49,378 nucleotides of DNA from positions 1 through 49,378 of the forward strand of contig CAJWVI010000012.1 of NCBI GenBank assembly GCA_913048115.1. The letters are read 5' to 3'. Positions within the stretch are counted from its first letter, which is position 1, and every line of letters begins with the position of its first letter. Both the position numbers and the translations under genes were made by a program. The notes beneath the pieces are model-generated. The model was not told the origin of the DNA. It did not search any database and saw only the letters and a list, made by a program, of their open reading frames with translations. This document shows positions 1 through 9,807 of the stretch, piece by piece. This DNA is from an uncultured Flavobacteriaceae bacterium. Lineage in GTDB: Bacteria; Bacteroidota; Bacteroidia; Flavobacteriales; Flavobacteriaceae.

Positions 1-152
1 GTCTTTGGCCCTTATTGTATGTATGTGTTGTTATTCCTAGGTTTATTAGAGATGGTGTTTATGATTTAATTGCCAAAAACCGTTACAAGTGGTTTGGCAA
101 AAAGAAGCAATGTATGATACCTGCACCAGGGCTTAAGAAAAAGTTTTTATAA
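1..152 (+). CDS. DCC-family (DUF393) thiol-disulfide oxidoreductase-like protein, C-terminal fragment
   Basis: Only the last 49 codons are in the window. The open frame begins at base 3 and stops with TAA at 150-152. The tail reads PRFIRDGVYDLIAKNRYKWFG followed by a Lys-rich end, which is the typical C-terminus of the small DCC (YuxK/DUF393) family. The DCC motif that names the family would lie upstream of the window and cannot be checked. The family is thought to act in thiol-disulfide chemistry, but its physiological role is poorly known. The MscS gene follows 44 bases downstream in the same direction. Confidence 0.72.
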   Translation, partial: LWPLLYVCVVIPRFIRDGVYDLIAKNRYKWFGKKKQCMIPAPGLKKKFL

Positions 153-196
153 TACTAACTTTACTTATTGATTAAAAAAATAAAAATATTCTCAAA

Positions 197-1036
197 ATGA
201 GTGTATTTTTACAAAACAAATATACCAACATGGAGTATCAAATTGTGTTAGACAAAGTAATAAGCATTGCAAGTAATTATGGTGTCAAAGTAATTGGGGC
301 AATTGCTATATGGGTTATTGGATCATGGGCTATTAAAAAGTTAATGAAGGCTGCAAATGCCCTAATGGATAAAAGTCACTATGATGAAGGCCTTAAAAAA
401 TTCTTGCTAAACCTTACTGGCATTGTCTTAAAAGTATTGTTAGTATTATCAATACTAGGTAATTTAGGTATACAGACAACATCATTTGCGGCAGTACTAG
501 CTTCTGCTGGACTTGCCATTGGTTTGGCTCTGCAAGGATCACTTGGTAATTTTGCAGGGGGCGTGATGCTAATGATATTTAAGCCTTTTAAAATTGGAGA
601 TTTTATTGAAGCTCAAGGAAAAAAAGGAACCGTTAAAGAAATTGAAATATTCACAACCAAAATTGTAGGACTAGGCAATCATTTAATTATTATACCAAAT
701 GGTATTTTATCTAACGGAAGTATTACAAACTACACAAATCAAGACAAAAGACAAGTTCGTCACGTTATAGGTGTTTCGTATGATGCAGATATAAAAAAAA
801 CAAAAGAAGTTTTGTTAAAGGTACTTACCTCTCAAAAAAATGTTTTACTTGATCCAGAGCCAACTATAGACGTTGTTGAATTGGCAGATAGCTCTGTGAA
901 TTTTGCAGTAAGAGCTTGGGTTAATACAGAAGATTTTTGGGGTGTGCATTGTACAACACTAGAGAATGCTAAAACAGCACTTGATGCAGCAGGGATAGAA
1001 ATTCCTTACCCTCATATGGTTGAGATAAAGAAATAG
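197..1036 (+). CDS. mscS: Small-conductance mechanosensitive channel, MscS family
   Basis: A 279-residue inner-membrane channel that should open under membrane tension and release solutes on hypo-osmotic shock. Three hydrophobic segments come first. The third is the Gly/Ala-rich pore helix (GLAIGLALQGSLGNFAGG, about residues 106-123). The cytoplasmic beta domain follows (FKIGDFIEAQG, then IPNGILSNGSITNYT), and then the alpha/beta C-terminal domain. Size and order match E. coli MscS (286 residues). A second ATG at 230 would remove 11 residues and leave the first helix intact, so the exact start is uncertain. A strong hairpin terminator follows at 1057-1090. Confidence 0.92.
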   Translation: MSVFLQNKYTNMEYQIVLDKVISIASNYGVKVIGAIAIWVIGSWAIKKLMKAANALMDKSHYDEGLKKFLLNLTGIVLKVLLVLSILGNLGIQTTSFAAVLASAGLAIGLALQGSLGNFAGGVMLMIFKPFKIGDFIEAQGKKGTVKEIEIFTTKIVGLGNHLIIIPNGILSNGSITNYTNQDKRQVRHVIGVSYDADIKKTKEVLLKVLTSQKNVLLDPEPTIDVVELADSSVNFAVRAWVNTEDFWGVHCTTLENAKTALDAAGIEIPYPHMVEIKK

Positions 1037-1056
1037 TTACACCAACATATAAGTGT

Positions 1057-1090
1057 AAAAAAAGGCGGTCTAATAGACCGCCTTTTTTTT
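1057..1090. terminator. Bidirectional hairpin terminator
   Basis: GGCGGTC (1064-1070) pairs with GACCGCC (1076-1082) around a 5-base loop. A-tracts and T-tracts flank it on both sides, so it can stop transcription of the MscS gene (plus) and of the symporter gene (minus), which converge here. Confidence 0.9.
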
Positions 1091-1106
1091 ATAATTTCAT
1101 ATTACA

Positions 1107-2408
1107 TTACTTAGCATACGTATCATCCCAATTCTTCACTTTAGGATCTCCTAATTTACCTTGAGATTTTGCAACTAGCATAGACACCGTTGCATCTCCG
1201 GTAACATTTATAACTGTTCTACACATATCTAGGGGTCTGTCTACGGCAAATATTAAAGCAAGGCCAGCCTCTGGTATACCTGCGTACCCCAATACTCCAA
1301 CAAGCATTACCATTCCAGCACCAGGAACGGCTGCAGATCCAATAGATGCTAGTGTTGCTGTTGCAATGATACCCAACTGTGTGCCAAAACTTAAATCCAT
1401 ACCAAAGGCTTGCGCTATAAAAACCGCTGCAACTGCTTGATATAAACTGGTTCCATCCATGTTAATGGTGGCTCCAATTGGTAACACAAAACTAGATACC
1501 TCTTCTTCAACTCCTAGATGTTCAGTAACACGCTCCATGGTTACAGGCAGCGTTGCAGCACTACTACTGGTAGAGAATGCCAATAACTGCGCAGGTGCTA
1601 TACCATTTAAGAAAAACTTTGGTGACTTTTTAGTAAACACCTTTACTAGTACTATATAAAACACTACCATTAATAGTAAACCAAACACTACAGAAACCGC
1701 GTACATACCAAGGGCTGCAAATAAATCTGCACTTGGGGCTTCCACAACTAGGGCTGCCATTAATGCAAATACACCATAGGGAGCCGCTAGCATAATTAAA
1801 TCTACCATTTTTAATATAACCTCATTAAGACCATCAAAAAAGTCTTTGACTGTCTTTGCTTTTTCTTCTGGAATTAAAATCAATGAAATTCCAAAAAACA
1901 CTGCAAAGAAAATAACCTGTAACATGTTACGGTTACTAGAAGCTGCGCTTACAATATTACTTGGCACTAAATCTATAAGCGCCTGCAGAGGACCGGCATC
2001 TTTTTGCGCTGCTGCAGCTTGAAGTTTTGCATCTGCATCACCGCCATAGGCTTCAACAAGTTCATTACGAGTGTCCTCATTGATGGTTTTTCCAGGTTGC
2101 ACTAGACTTACCACTGTAAGTCCAATTGATACTGCTATTACTGTTGTTATAACATATATAGAAATAGTACGCATGCCCATTTTAGACAGACTAGAAATAT
2201 CTTTTAGGTCTGAAATACCTTTGATTAAAGCCGCCAATATTAGCGGAATGGCAATAAGCTTTAAAGAACTAATAAATATGGTCCCGAAGGGCTTAACCCA
2301 GTCTCCAATGAAGTTGGAGCCCCAATCAAAATTAGTAAGCAGTAGTGCAAAAAGCACCCCTACTACCATACCTAAAAGGATTTTCCAATGTAATGCTAGT
2401 TTTTTCAT
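1107..2408 (-). CDS. Dicarboxylate/amino acid:cation symporter (DAACS family)
   Basis: A 433-residue inner-membrane transporter of the GltP/DctA/SstT family, which imports glutamate, aspartate or C4-dicarboxylates with Na+ or H+. The family signatures are present in order: the Ser-rich re-entrant loop STSSSAATLP, the NMDGT unwound helix with preceding LPIGATI, and the second loop GSAAVPGAGMVML followed by the VDRPLDMCRT helix. A charged, Ala-rich insert (about residues 115-140) in an extracellular loop is longer than in many relatives. Substrate and coupling ion cannot be told from sequence alone. aroC lies 40 bases upstream on the same strand, so the two may share a transcript, though no functional link is evident. 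Confidence 0.93.
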   Translation of the reverse strand: MKKLALHWKILLGMVVGVLFALLLTNFDWGSNFIGDWVKPFGTIFISSLKLIAIPLILAALIKGISDLKDISSLSKMGMRTISIYVITTVIAVSIGLTVVSLVQPGKTINEDTRNELVEAYGGDADAKLQAAAAQKDAGPLQALIDLVPSNIVSAASSNRNMLQVIFFAVFFGISLILIPEEKAKTVKDFFDGLNEVILKMVDLIMLAAPYGVFALMAALVVEAPSADLFAALGMYAVSVVFGLLLMVVFYIVLVKVFTKKSPKFFLNGIAPAQLLAFSTSSSAATLPVTMERVTEHLGVEEEVSSFVLPIGATINMDGTSLYQAVAAVFIAQAFGMDLSFGTQLGIIATATLASIGSAAVPGAGMVMLVGVLGYAGIPEAGLALIFAVDRPLDMCRTVINVTGDATVSMLVAKSQGKLGDPKVKNWDDTYAK

Positions 2409-2448
2409 ATGATATAGTTCTGGGTAAAGTTAAATTTAATTGCTAAAG

Positions 2449-3513
2449 TTATACTTTAGATAGTTTATTTGCTAACCAAAAATCTGCAATGGTCAAGGCT
2501 GCCATAGCCTCTACTATAGGTACCGCTCTTGGTACAACGCATGGATCATGGCGCCCTTTGCCTTGTATTTCTACTTTTTCACCGCTACTGTTTATGGTTT
2601 GCTGTTTTTGCATTACTGTAGCAACTGGTTTAAAAGCTACCCTAAAGTAGATATCCATGCCATTGCTAATGCCGCCTTGTATTCCGCCAGATAAATTACT
2701 TTGAGTTGTTCCATCTTCGTTAAAGAGATCGTTATGTTCACTACCCTTCATCTTAGCGCCACAAAAGCCGCTGCCAAATTCAAATCCTTTTACTGCATTT
2801 ATAGAAAGCATAGCTTTGCCTAGCTGTGCATGTAGTTTATCAAAGACGGGCTCTCCTAATCCAACAGGAACATTCTTTATTACACAGGTAATAGTGCCGC
2901 CAATGGTATCTCCTTGTTTTTTAATTTCTTTAATCTTGGCGATCATTTTTGAAGCAGTTTCTGGATCTGGGCATCGTACCTCATTTTGTTCTGTTTGCTT
3001 AAAATCTAGTGCTTGATAAGGCTTTTCTAGAAAAATATCTCCTACAGAAGACACGTAAGCATCTACAGTTATGCCTGTTAATAGCTGTTTTGCTATTGCA
3101 CCTGCTGCTACCCTACTTGCTGTTTCACGGGCAGAAGATCGTCCACCACCTCTGTAATCACGATGTCCATATTTTTTATCAAAAGTAAAATCTGCATGGC
3201 TTGGTCTGTAACTGTCTTTGATATGTGCGTAGTCTGTAGGTTTTTGATTGGTATTTTCAATGATAAAACCAATAGGAGTTCCAGTTGTTTTACCTTCAAA
3301 TATTCCTGAGAGAAAACGTACGGTGTCCGGTTCTTTACGTTGTGTAACAATGGCAGATTGCCCTGGCTTGCGACGCATCATTTCTGTTTGAACAGCAAGT
3401 AAGTCTATTGAAACACCCGCTGGACACCCATCAATTACGCCACCAATAGCATCACCGTGTGATTCTCCAAAGGTGGTTAGTTTAAAAAAAAATCCGAAGG
3501 TATTGCCAGCCAT
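2449..3513 (-). CDS. aroC: Chorismate synthase
   Basis: Makes chorismate from 5-enolpyruvylshikimate-3-phosphate using reduced FMN, the last step of the shikimate pathway. The family signatures are clear: [19 protein letters not shown] near the N-terminus, [20 protein letters not shown] with [15 protein letters not shown], and the FMN-site stretch [18 protein letters not shown] near the end. I start at the ATG at 3513 (MAGNTFG), which matches the family N-terminus. An in-frame TTG at 3531 would add six residues, but the AAAAGAA just before the ATG is a better ribosome-binding context. The protein is then 354 residues, a normal length. aroB, another gene of the pathway, is at 17.7 kb. Confidence 0.97.
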   Translation of the reverse strand: MAGNTFGFFFKLTTFGESHGDAIGGVIDGCPAGVSIDLLAVQTEMMRRKPGQSAIVTQRKEPDTVRFLSGIFEGKTTGTPIGFIIENTNQKPTDYAHIKDSYRPSHADFTFDKKYGHRDYRGGGRSSARETASRVAAGAIAKQLLTGITVDAYVSSVGDIFLEKPYQALDFKQTEQNEVRCPDPETASKMIAKIKEIKKQGDTIGGTITCVIKNVPVGLGEPVFDKLHAQLGKAMLSINAVKGFEFGSGFCGAKMKGSEHNDLFNEDGTTQSNLSGGIQGGISNGMDIYFRVAFKPVATVMQKQQTINSSGEKVEIQGKGRHDPCVVPRAVPIVEAMAALTIADFWLANKLSKV

Positions 3514-3577
3514 ATCATTCTTTTGTGACAAATGTAATTTTTAAGATTGAATACTAAAAATTAATCATGTTGTCTTA

Positions 3578-6406
3578 TTATATTTTGTTCCCGTAAATAT
3601 CTAATTCAATAACAGGTTTCCCAAGTTTTTTAACCTCACTAAACTGTGAGGTTTTATCTCCAACTATTAAATACACCATGTTTTGTTCTTTAATGTATTT
3701 GTTTATTACTGTCTTAAAATCTTCTAGCGTCATACTAGCAAGTAGTTCTTGTTCTTTATCTACATAATTTAATGCTTTACCATATGTACTAATAGAACTA
3801 AGAAGACTTAATTTTGCTCCAAAAGATTCGAAAGCCCGGGTATTGGCTTTTATGACTTTATTTTTTGTAAGGGTAACATCCTTGTCTGTAAAACCAGCGC
3901 CATAGTATTGCACCATTTGCTGTATAATCTGTAATGATGCCAAAGTTGCATTTGCACGCACACTTGACGATATTGTAAAAGCAGCTTTGTCTATCCTTTT
4001 AGGTATTCTAGAATAGGCCCCGTAGGTATACCCCCGACCAATACGCAGGGTTTGAAATAACCTGCCACTAGAGCCGCCGCCTAAAATTTCATTAGCAAAA
4101 TCAAGTTTTTTAGCATCTTTATTATTGGCAGATAGCGCAATATCACCAATAAATAATACAGATTGTTTTGCATTTGGCACATCTATAAAATATAAGGTTC
4201 CTCCATTTTTGTTTTCTGGTATTGGATATGTTTGCATACTAATTGCCACCCCTTGCCAATTGTTATTAAGGCTTACTAGCGCCTTTTCAACATTTGTTTT
4301 ATTAATACTTCCAACTACATGAAAACTTGCAGCCTTTGGAGATAGGTTTTTATAGAATGCTTTTACATCTTGGAGTGTAATATCTTTAACCGTTTCAAGG
4401 GTTCCACTAGTAGGAATACCATAGGGATGCGTTTGACCATATAGTAGCTTGTTAAAATTAATGGCAGCTATGGCAGTAGGATTAGCCTCTCTTCCTTTTA
4501 ATGATGTTTGTAACTCCTGCTTTAAACGTAAGAACTCAATCTCATCCCAACGTGGGGATACTAACATTTCTTCTACAAGAGCAATTGTTTTATCAAAATT
4601 ACGAGCTAAACAACTGCCTCCTATGGTTATCTGTTCTGTTCCAGATCTTACATAAACACTAGACCCAAGTAAACCAATAGCTTCTTCAAGTGCTGCTGCT
4701 GTTTTAGTTTTGGTTCCTTCATTCATTAAATCTGCCATTAGAGAGGCAACTCCAGCTTTTCCTTTTGGATCTAGGCTATGGCCACCTTTAATTGAAATTT
4801 TAAAGTTTATGAGCGGTAGTTCTGTATTTTCAATACCAAACAAAGCCATTCCGTTTGCTAATATTCCTGTCCAAACATCTGGCATTTTTAATACTGGAGC
4901 AGCTCTAAAAGGAGGCTCAGACCTATCAAACAATGATTTTGTTTTTTCATACACAGCCTCTGCTCCTTGGCTTACCTGTTCACTAGCCGCCATTGCTCCT
5001 ACTTCTTCTATCCAGACACGGGCCTGGCTAGCATTGCTTATGGCTAACTCTGGGCTATCTTTTGGCACAACACTTGTCATGATAAAATGTTGGCCTTTGA
5101 TAAATCTATTATAGACATCCATAATATCCTCACGACTTAGGTTTTTGATAATCTCAGTATCTTTTATAGATTGTTCTGGGTCTCCAGCAAATTCATTGTC
5201 ACGCACTAGTTGAAACGCCTTATTGAGTACCGTAGCCACACCCTGGTATACTTGGGTTTCTAGTTCAGCTTTTATACGTGTTAACTCATTATCTGTAAAA
5301 CCATTGGTCTGAAAATTTAAGAGTCCTTTATCTATAGCGGCTTTTACTTCGTCTAGTTTTACTCCCTGGTTAGCTCTAACCCTAATCACAAACTCCCCAG
5401 CCAACTCATTAGAGCTTTGGTAGGAACCAACATTAGGTGCAAGTTTAGATTCCTCTACAATGGTTTTATACAATGCAGATTTTTTACTTCCACTCAATAG
5501 CTGCCCTAAAACTTGCAAAGCATACGCGTCTTCATTATAATTCTCTACCGTTGGAAAAACCATGCGTAGTTCTGGTAATTTGGCAAAATTATCTTTAAAA
5601 AATAAAGACTTTGTTTCTAGTAAGGTTACAGGCATAGCAGGCATGACTTCTACTTCAGGACCCCTAGGAATCTCACCAAACCACTGCTGTACTAATTTTT
5701 TTGTGTCTTCTATATCTATATCTCCTGCAATCACTAGAGAGGCGTTAGCGGCTCCGTAGTAATCTCTGTAGAATTCTTTTACATCATCTAGAGTAGCTGC
5801 TTGCAAATCTGGCAATGCACCAATAACAGTCCAGCTGTAAGGGTGTCCTTGTGGATATAAGTTTTTGCGTATAATTTCATCGGTATATCCATAAGCTGCA
5901 TTGTCTACGCGTTGTCGTTTTTCATTTTTAACCACCTGCTTCTCTCGCTCTAAGGCCTCTTTAGTAACTGTGTTTAACATGTAACCAAATCGATCGCTAT
6001 CAATCCAAAGGATTTTCTCAAAAGCATCTTTAGGAACAACCTCATAATAGATGGTCCCGTCGCTCCAAGTTCCACCATTACGGCTTCCTCCCCACTCTGG
6101 AATCATTTTACGGTTGGCGCCTACAGGAACATTTTCACTGTCATTAAAAGACATGTGCTCAAAGAAATGAGCGAAACCAGTTTTTCCTGGTTTTTCACGA
6201 TTAGACCCTACATGCATTACTGTTGCAACAGCAACGATAGGGTCACTTTTATCTACATGTAAAATAACCTCAAGACCGTTCTCTAGAGTAAATTTTTCAT
6301 ACGCGATATTAAAAGATTCTTTTGTGTTTAATGTGTTTTCATTTTTAGTACAAGAAGCAAAAACTAAAAAAAGTATGAGTATGGTACTTAATACAGTTGG
6401 TTTCAT
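3578..6406 (-). CDS. M16 (pitrilysin/insulinase) family zinc peptidase, lipoprotein
   Basis: A 942-residue envelope protease. The N-terminus is a lipoprotein signal (hydrophobic run ending LVFASC, Cys19 lipidated). The inverted zinc motif HxxEH is present as HFFEH (His80, Glu83, His84), with the downstream glutamate region EKQVVKNE. Two M16 halves are visible. The second begins near residue 520 and has no HxxEH at the matching place (VASLMADLMNEG), so it should be the inactive half of the clam-shell. This two-half layout is normal for Bacteroidota M16 lipoproteins, thought to degrade peptides at the outer membrane or in the periplasm. The substrate is unknown. The gene lies upstream of aroC on the same strand with a 64-base gap. 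Confidence 0.92.
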   Translation of the reverse strand: MKPTVLSTILILFLVFASCTKNENTLNTKESFNIAYEKFTLENGLEVILHVDKSDPIVAVATVMHVGSNREKPGKTGFAHFFEHMSFNDSENVPVGANRKMIPEWGGSRNGGTWSDGTIYYEVVPKDAFEKILWIDSDRFGYMLNTVTKEALEREKQVVKNEKRQRVDNAAYGYTDEIIRKNLYPQGHPYSWTVIGALPDLQAATLDDVKEFYRDYYGAANASLVIAGDIDIEDTKKLVQQWFGEIPRGPEVEVMPAMPVTLLETKSLFFKDNFAKLPELRMVFPTVENYNEDAYALQVLGQLLSGSKKSALYKTIVEESKLAPNVGSYQSSNELAGEFVIRVRANQGVKLDEVKAAIDKGLLNFQTNGFTDNELTRIKAELETQVYQGVATVLNKAFQLVRDNEFAGDPEQSIKDTEIIKNLSREDIMDVYNRFIKGQHFIMTSVVPKDSPELAISNASQARVWIEEVGAMAASEQVSQGAEAVYEKTKSLFDRSEPPFRAAPVLKMPDVWTGILANGMALFGIENTELPLINFKISIKGGHSLDPKGKAGVASLMADLMNEGTKTKTAAALEEAIGLLGSSVYVRSGTEQITIGGSCLARNFDKTIALVEEMLVSPRWDEIEFLRLKQELQTSLKGREANPTAIAAINFNKLLYGQTHPYGIPTSGTLETVKDITLQDVKAFYKNLSPKAASFHVVGSINKTNVEKALVSLNNNWQGVAISMQTYPIPENKNGGTLYFIDVPNAKQSVLFIGDIALSANNKDAKKLDFANEILGGGSSGRLFQTLRIGRGYTYGAYSRIPKRIDKAAFTISSSVRANATLASLQIIQQMVQYYGAGFTDKDVTLTKNKVIKANTRAFESFGAKLSLLSSISTYGKALNYVDKEQELLASMTLEDFKTVINKYIKEQNMVYLIVGDKTSQFSEVKKLGKPVIELDIYGNKI

Positions 6407-6530
6407 GGTTTTAAATTTTCTGAAATTAAAAAATGTAAGGTACTATTTTGTTATAAAACATAGATTAAAAGTTTTCTAAAAAAATCAATTACTAAGCCAC
6501 TGCCTGCTATCTTTGCTTAAAATATCTATT

Positions 6531-6809
6531 TTGAAAAAAACCATTAAAGTTTTTAAAATAATAAGTACACTAGAGGCTGTTTCATTCTTAATATTGTTGG
6601 GGATAGCGATGCCTTTAAAATATATTTGGGAACTACCACAGCTAGTTCAAGTTGTTGGGATGGCCCATGGAGTATTGTTCTTACTCTATATTGCTTTTGC
6701 TGTATACGTATCACAACTACTAAATTGGAGTGTTAAAAAGCTATTTATTGCCGTACTTTGCTCTGTGGTACCTTTTGGGCCCTTTTATGTTGAACGCAAC
6801 TATCTATAA
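6531..6809 (+). CDS. DUF3817 family small membrane protein
   Basis: A 92-residue protein with three hydrophobic segments, matching the DUF3817 (YdzA-like) pattern: an N-terminal FKIISTLEAVSFLILLGIAMPLK stretch is followed by VGMAHGVLFLLYIAF and a C-terminal SVVPFGPFYVERN motif. The function of the family is unknown. No ATG fits the beginning. The best start is TTG at 6531 (LKKTIKVFK), with another TTG at 6513 adding six residues. The stop codon overlaps the next ATG by one base (TAATG), so it is probably translationally coupled to the YbdG-like channel. Confidence 0.8.
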   Translation: MKKTIKVFKIISTLEAVSFLILLGIAMPLKYIWELPQLVQVVGMAHGVLFLLYIAFAVYVSQLLNWSVKKLFIAVLCSVVPFGPFYVERNYL

Positions 6810-8074
6810 TGAATACTAGTTTTATATACACTTACGCAAATTTTTTTAAAGAGCACTTTTACAGCCTTGGCATGGACGTCATTGCTGCTGCTGTACTTGG
6901 TATTATTTTAAATGTATTAATTATTGGGCTTTGTGTTTTTTTAATAGATATTCTAGTACGTAATATAGTAATTCAAGTTTTTAAAATCTTTAATGATCCA
7001 ACACAACGAGGCTTTTATGATTTTTTAATGGAAAGTAATTTTCCAAGGTTTGTGGCACATTTTGTTCCCTTCATTATCGTTTGGCAACTACTACCTATTA
7101 TTTTTAATTCTTTTGCTGAGACTTTTGTCTGGATTGAAAAAGGGCTTTCTGCATACTTTGTTGTTCTCTCCATACTTGTCTTTAGAAGTGTTTTACGCAC
7201 CACACGGAATTACTTTGGAACTAAAGAACGTTATTATGACAAGCCCTTACAGAGTTATGTGCAAATCTTAATGATTTTTGCATGGGGTGTTGGAATATTT
7301 TTTATTGTTAATGTTTTAACCAGCTTTAACTTTAAGAGTGTGGCAACTTTAGGGGCAACTTCTGCAATGATATTGCTTATTTTTAAGGATACTATTTTAG
7401 GCTTTGTTGCTAGCATACAGGTCTCTGTTAATGACATTGTACGTATTGGAGACTGGATTACCTTTAGTAAGTTTGGAGCAGACGGTCATGTAACAGAAAT
7501 AAACCTTGCTACTGTAATTGTGCAAAATTTTGACAATACATTTACAACCATTCCTACCTATAGCTTAATTGCAGATAGTTTTCAGAACTGGCGAGGTATG
7601 CAAGAAAGTAAAGGACGTAGAATAAAAAGATCAATCTACTTAAAACAAAACAAGGTTTGTTTTCTTAGCCCAGAGATGTTAGAAGATTTTAACAAAATAG
7701 AACTTATTGCTCCCTATGTAGCGCACAAAGAGAAACAAAACCTAATGCACAATACAAGTGCCAAAATAGACAAGACGCTCTCTGTAAATGGTGTAAATCA
7801 AACAAATCTAGGGGTCTTCAGAAATTACGCAGAGTCTTATTTATTGGAGAATGACAAAATAAACTCTGATTTGTTTTTAATGGTAAGACACCAACCACCA
7901 ACAGATAAAGGAATACCAATGGAGATTTTCTGTTTTACGTATGACAAAAAATGGGAAAACTATGAACGTATTCAAGCAGATATATTTGATCATTTAATAG
8001 CTGCGGTGCCTTATTTTGGCTTGGAGGTTTTTGAAAGTCCTACTGGAAGTGACCTTGATAGAATAAAGCCTTAA
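6809..8074 (+). CDS. MscS-family mechanosensitive channel, YbdG-like
   Basis: A 421-residue channel of the longer MscS class resembling E. coli YbdG. Five hydrophobic segments span about residues 20-210. The pore-lining region GATSAMILLIFKDTILGFVASIQVSVND is followed by the beta domain (VRIGDWITFSKFGADGHVTEI, then VQNFDNTFTTIPTYSLIADSFQNWRGM). The C-terminal half contains RRIKRSIYL and a PYFGLEVFESPTG tail typical of this subgroup. It should release solutes under osmotic stress. It is clearly different from the short MscS at 197-1036. It shares a transcript with the DUF3817 gene and ends before a terminator at 8110-8145. Confidence 0.9.
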   Translation: MNTSFIYTYANFFKEHFYSLGMDVIAAAVLGIILNVLIIGLCVFLIDILVRNIVIQVFKIFNDPTQRGFYDFLMESNFPRFVAHFVPFIIVWQLLPIIFNSFAETFVWIEKGLSAYFVVLSILVFRSVLRTTRNYFGTKERYYDKPLQSYVQILMIFAWGVGIFFIVNVLTSFNFKSVATLGATSAMILLIFKDTILGFVASIQVSVNDIVRIGDWITFSKFGADGHVTEINLATVIVQNFDNTFTTIPTYSLIADSFQNWRGMQESKGRRIKRSIYLKQNKVCFLSPEMLEDFNKIELIAPYVAHKEKQNLMHNTSAKIDKTLSVNGVNQTNLGVFRNYAESYLLENDKINSDLFLMVRHQPPTDKGIPMEIFCFTYDKKWENYERIQADIFDHLIAAVPYFGLEVFESPTGSDLDRIKP

Positions 8075-8109
8075 AACTAAAATCTTCTTCTACATTTTGA
8101 GACAACAAA

Positions 8110-8145
8110 AAAGGCCTTAGAAATATAACTATTTCTAAGGCCTTT
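8110..8145. terminator. Bidirectional hairpin terminator
   Basis: A perfect 15-bp stem (8110-8124 with 8131-8145, beginning AAAGGCCTTAG) around a 6-base loop. It lies between the convergent YbdG-like gene and rny. Confidence 0.88.
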
Positions 8146-8165
8146 AATACTTTTAAAACAGAGGC

Positions 8166-9731
8166 TTACTTAGCAATATTAACTGCTCGAGTCTCTCTAA
8201 TTACTGTTACCTTAACCTGTCCTGGGTAGGTCATATCAGTTTGGATCTTTTGAGAAATTTCAAAAGATAACTGTGCTGCTTTTTCATCTGTTACTTTTTC
8301 GCTTTCTACCATCACACGTAATTCTCTACCTGCTTGTATAGCATAGGCTTTATTTACACCACCAAAACCAAAGGCAATATCTTCTAGGTCTTTTAAACGC
8401 TGAATATAACTATCTAGCACTTGGCGTCTTGCTCCTGGTCTTGCACCGCTAATTGCATCACAAACTTGTACTATTGGTGAAAGTAAGCTGGTCATCTCTA
8501 TCTCGTCGTGGTGCGCTCCAATTGCATTACACACCTCTGGCTTTTCTCCATACTTTTCTGCCCATTGCATACCTAAAATTGCATGGGGTAGTTCTGTTTC
8601 TGTTTCTGGCACTTTACCTATATCGTGTAACAAACCTGCTCGTTTAGCTAGTTTTGGGTTTAAACCTAGCTCACTTGCCATTACACCGCATAATTTTGCA
8701 ACTTCTCTAGAGTGTTGTAATAGGTTTTGACCGTATGAAGAACGATATTTCATACGTCCTACTGCTTTAATAAGTTCTGGCTGTAACCCGTGTATTCCAA
8801 GATCAATAACGGTACGTTTTCCTACTTCAATAATCTCTTCTTCAATTTGTTTAGAGGTCTTCTTAACAATCTCTTCAATACGGGCTGGATGAATTCTTCC
8901 ATCAGTTACCAGTTTATGTAATGATAGTCTTGCTACCTCTCTTCTTACACTATCAAAACATGAAAGTATAATAGCCTCTGGCGTGTCATCTACAATAATC
9001 TCAACACCAGTAGCAGCCTCAATAGCTCTAATGTTTCTTCCTTCACGACCTATAATTCTACCTTTTACATCGTCACTCTCTAAGTTAAATACAGAAACGC
9101 AGTTCTCCACAGCTTCTTCTGTGCCAATACGCTGGATCGTGCTAATGATAATTTTCTTGGCTTCTTGCTGAGCTGTCATTTTAGCCTCTTCAACAGAGTT
9201 TTGGATAAACTTCATAGCAGCTGTCTTAGCCTCATCCTTTAGGGTTTCCATTAGTTGATTTTTAGCCTCATCTGCAGATAAACTAGAAATCACTTCTAAT
9301 TGTGCTACTTGGCTTTTGTGCATTTTATCAATATCAAGCTGTTTTTTTTCAATAAAATCTAAACGCTCTGTATAATTATTCTTTTTTGACTCTAGCTCAT
9401 CATTTGATTTTCGATTTTTCGCCAGCTCACTCGACACTTGAGATTCTTTGTCTCGAGTGCGCTTCTCTGCATCAACCATCTTGCGTTCACGGCTATTGAT
9501 TACTTTTTCGTGTTCAGATTTTAATTCAATAAAACGCTCTTTAGCTTGAAGCATTTTGTCTTTCTTTAAAGACTCTCCATCTTTTTCTGCATCCTTAAGA
9601 ATACTAGTAGCTTCCTTCTTGGCAGACGCTATGGCGGTAGTTGCATTATTTTTCTCTAGCATTTTGGCTATAAAAAAGCCAACGACTAAAGCTGCAACTC
9701 CTATTATTATAATGGTAACTATATTGTCCAT
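8166..9731 (-). CDS. rny: Ribonuclease Y
   Basis: A 521-residue membrane-anchored endoribonuclease that starts mRNA decay. Visible in order: one N-terminal transmembrane helix (about residues 3-23), a long charged coiled coil (about 30-200), a KH RNA-binding domain with [12 protein letters not shown] (224-235), and an HD metal-dependent phosphohydrolase domain with the signature His369-Asp370 in [10 protein letters not shown]. Length and domain order match RNase Y (YmdA) of Firmicutes (about 520 residues). Upstream on the same strand are the 6S-like RNA, zapA and a coiled-coil gene, an order I know from other flavobacteria. Confidence 0.97.
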   Translation of the reverse strand: MDNIVTIIIIGVAALVVGFFIAKMLEKNNATTAIASAKKEATSILKDAEKDGESLKKDKMLQAKERFIELKSEHEKVINSRERKMVDAEKRTRDKESQVSSELAKNRKSNDELESKKNNYTERLDFIEKKQLDIDKMHKSQVAQLEVISSLSADEAKNQLMETLKDEAKTAAMKFIQNSVEEAKMTAQQEAKKIIISTIQRIGTEEAVENCVSVFNLESDDVKGRIIGREGRNIRAIEAATGVEIIVDDTPEAIILSCFDSVRREVARLSLHKLVTDGRIHPARIEEIVKKTSKQIEEEIIEVGKRTVIDLGIHGLQPELIKAVGRMKYRSSYGQNLLQHSREVAKLCGVMASELGLNPKLAKRAGLLHDIGKVPETETELPHAILGMQWAEKYGEKPEVCNAIGAHHDEIEMTSLLSPIVQVCDAISGARPGARRQVLDSYIQRLKDLEDIAFGFGGVNKAYAIQAGRELRVMVESEKVTDEKAAQLSFEISQKIQTDMTYPGQVKVTVIRETRAVNIAK

Positions 9732-9790
9732 AATTGTGTTTATTTATAGTTAATATGCTAGAAATCTAGCGGTTGTTGTTTATTGTTTGC

Positions 9791-9805
9791 GCCCTAAAAA
9801 AGGGC
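9791..9805 (-). terminator. Small hairpin after the 6S-like RNA
   Basis: GCCCT (9791-9795) and AGGGC (9801-9805) pair around a 5-base loop, just past the 3' end of the RNA on the minus strand. It could assist termination or processing. The stem is short, so the call is weak. Confidence 0.4.
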
Positions 9806-9807
9806 AT

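Noticed and set aside
2071-2412. 113-codon open frame opposite the dicarboxylate symporter gene
   Set aside because: It is antisense to a clear family member, has no recognisable motif, and its composition follows from the codons of the real gene.
4710-5114. 134-codon open frame opposite the M16 peptidase gene
   Set aside because: Antisense shadow of a conserved gene with no domain of its own.
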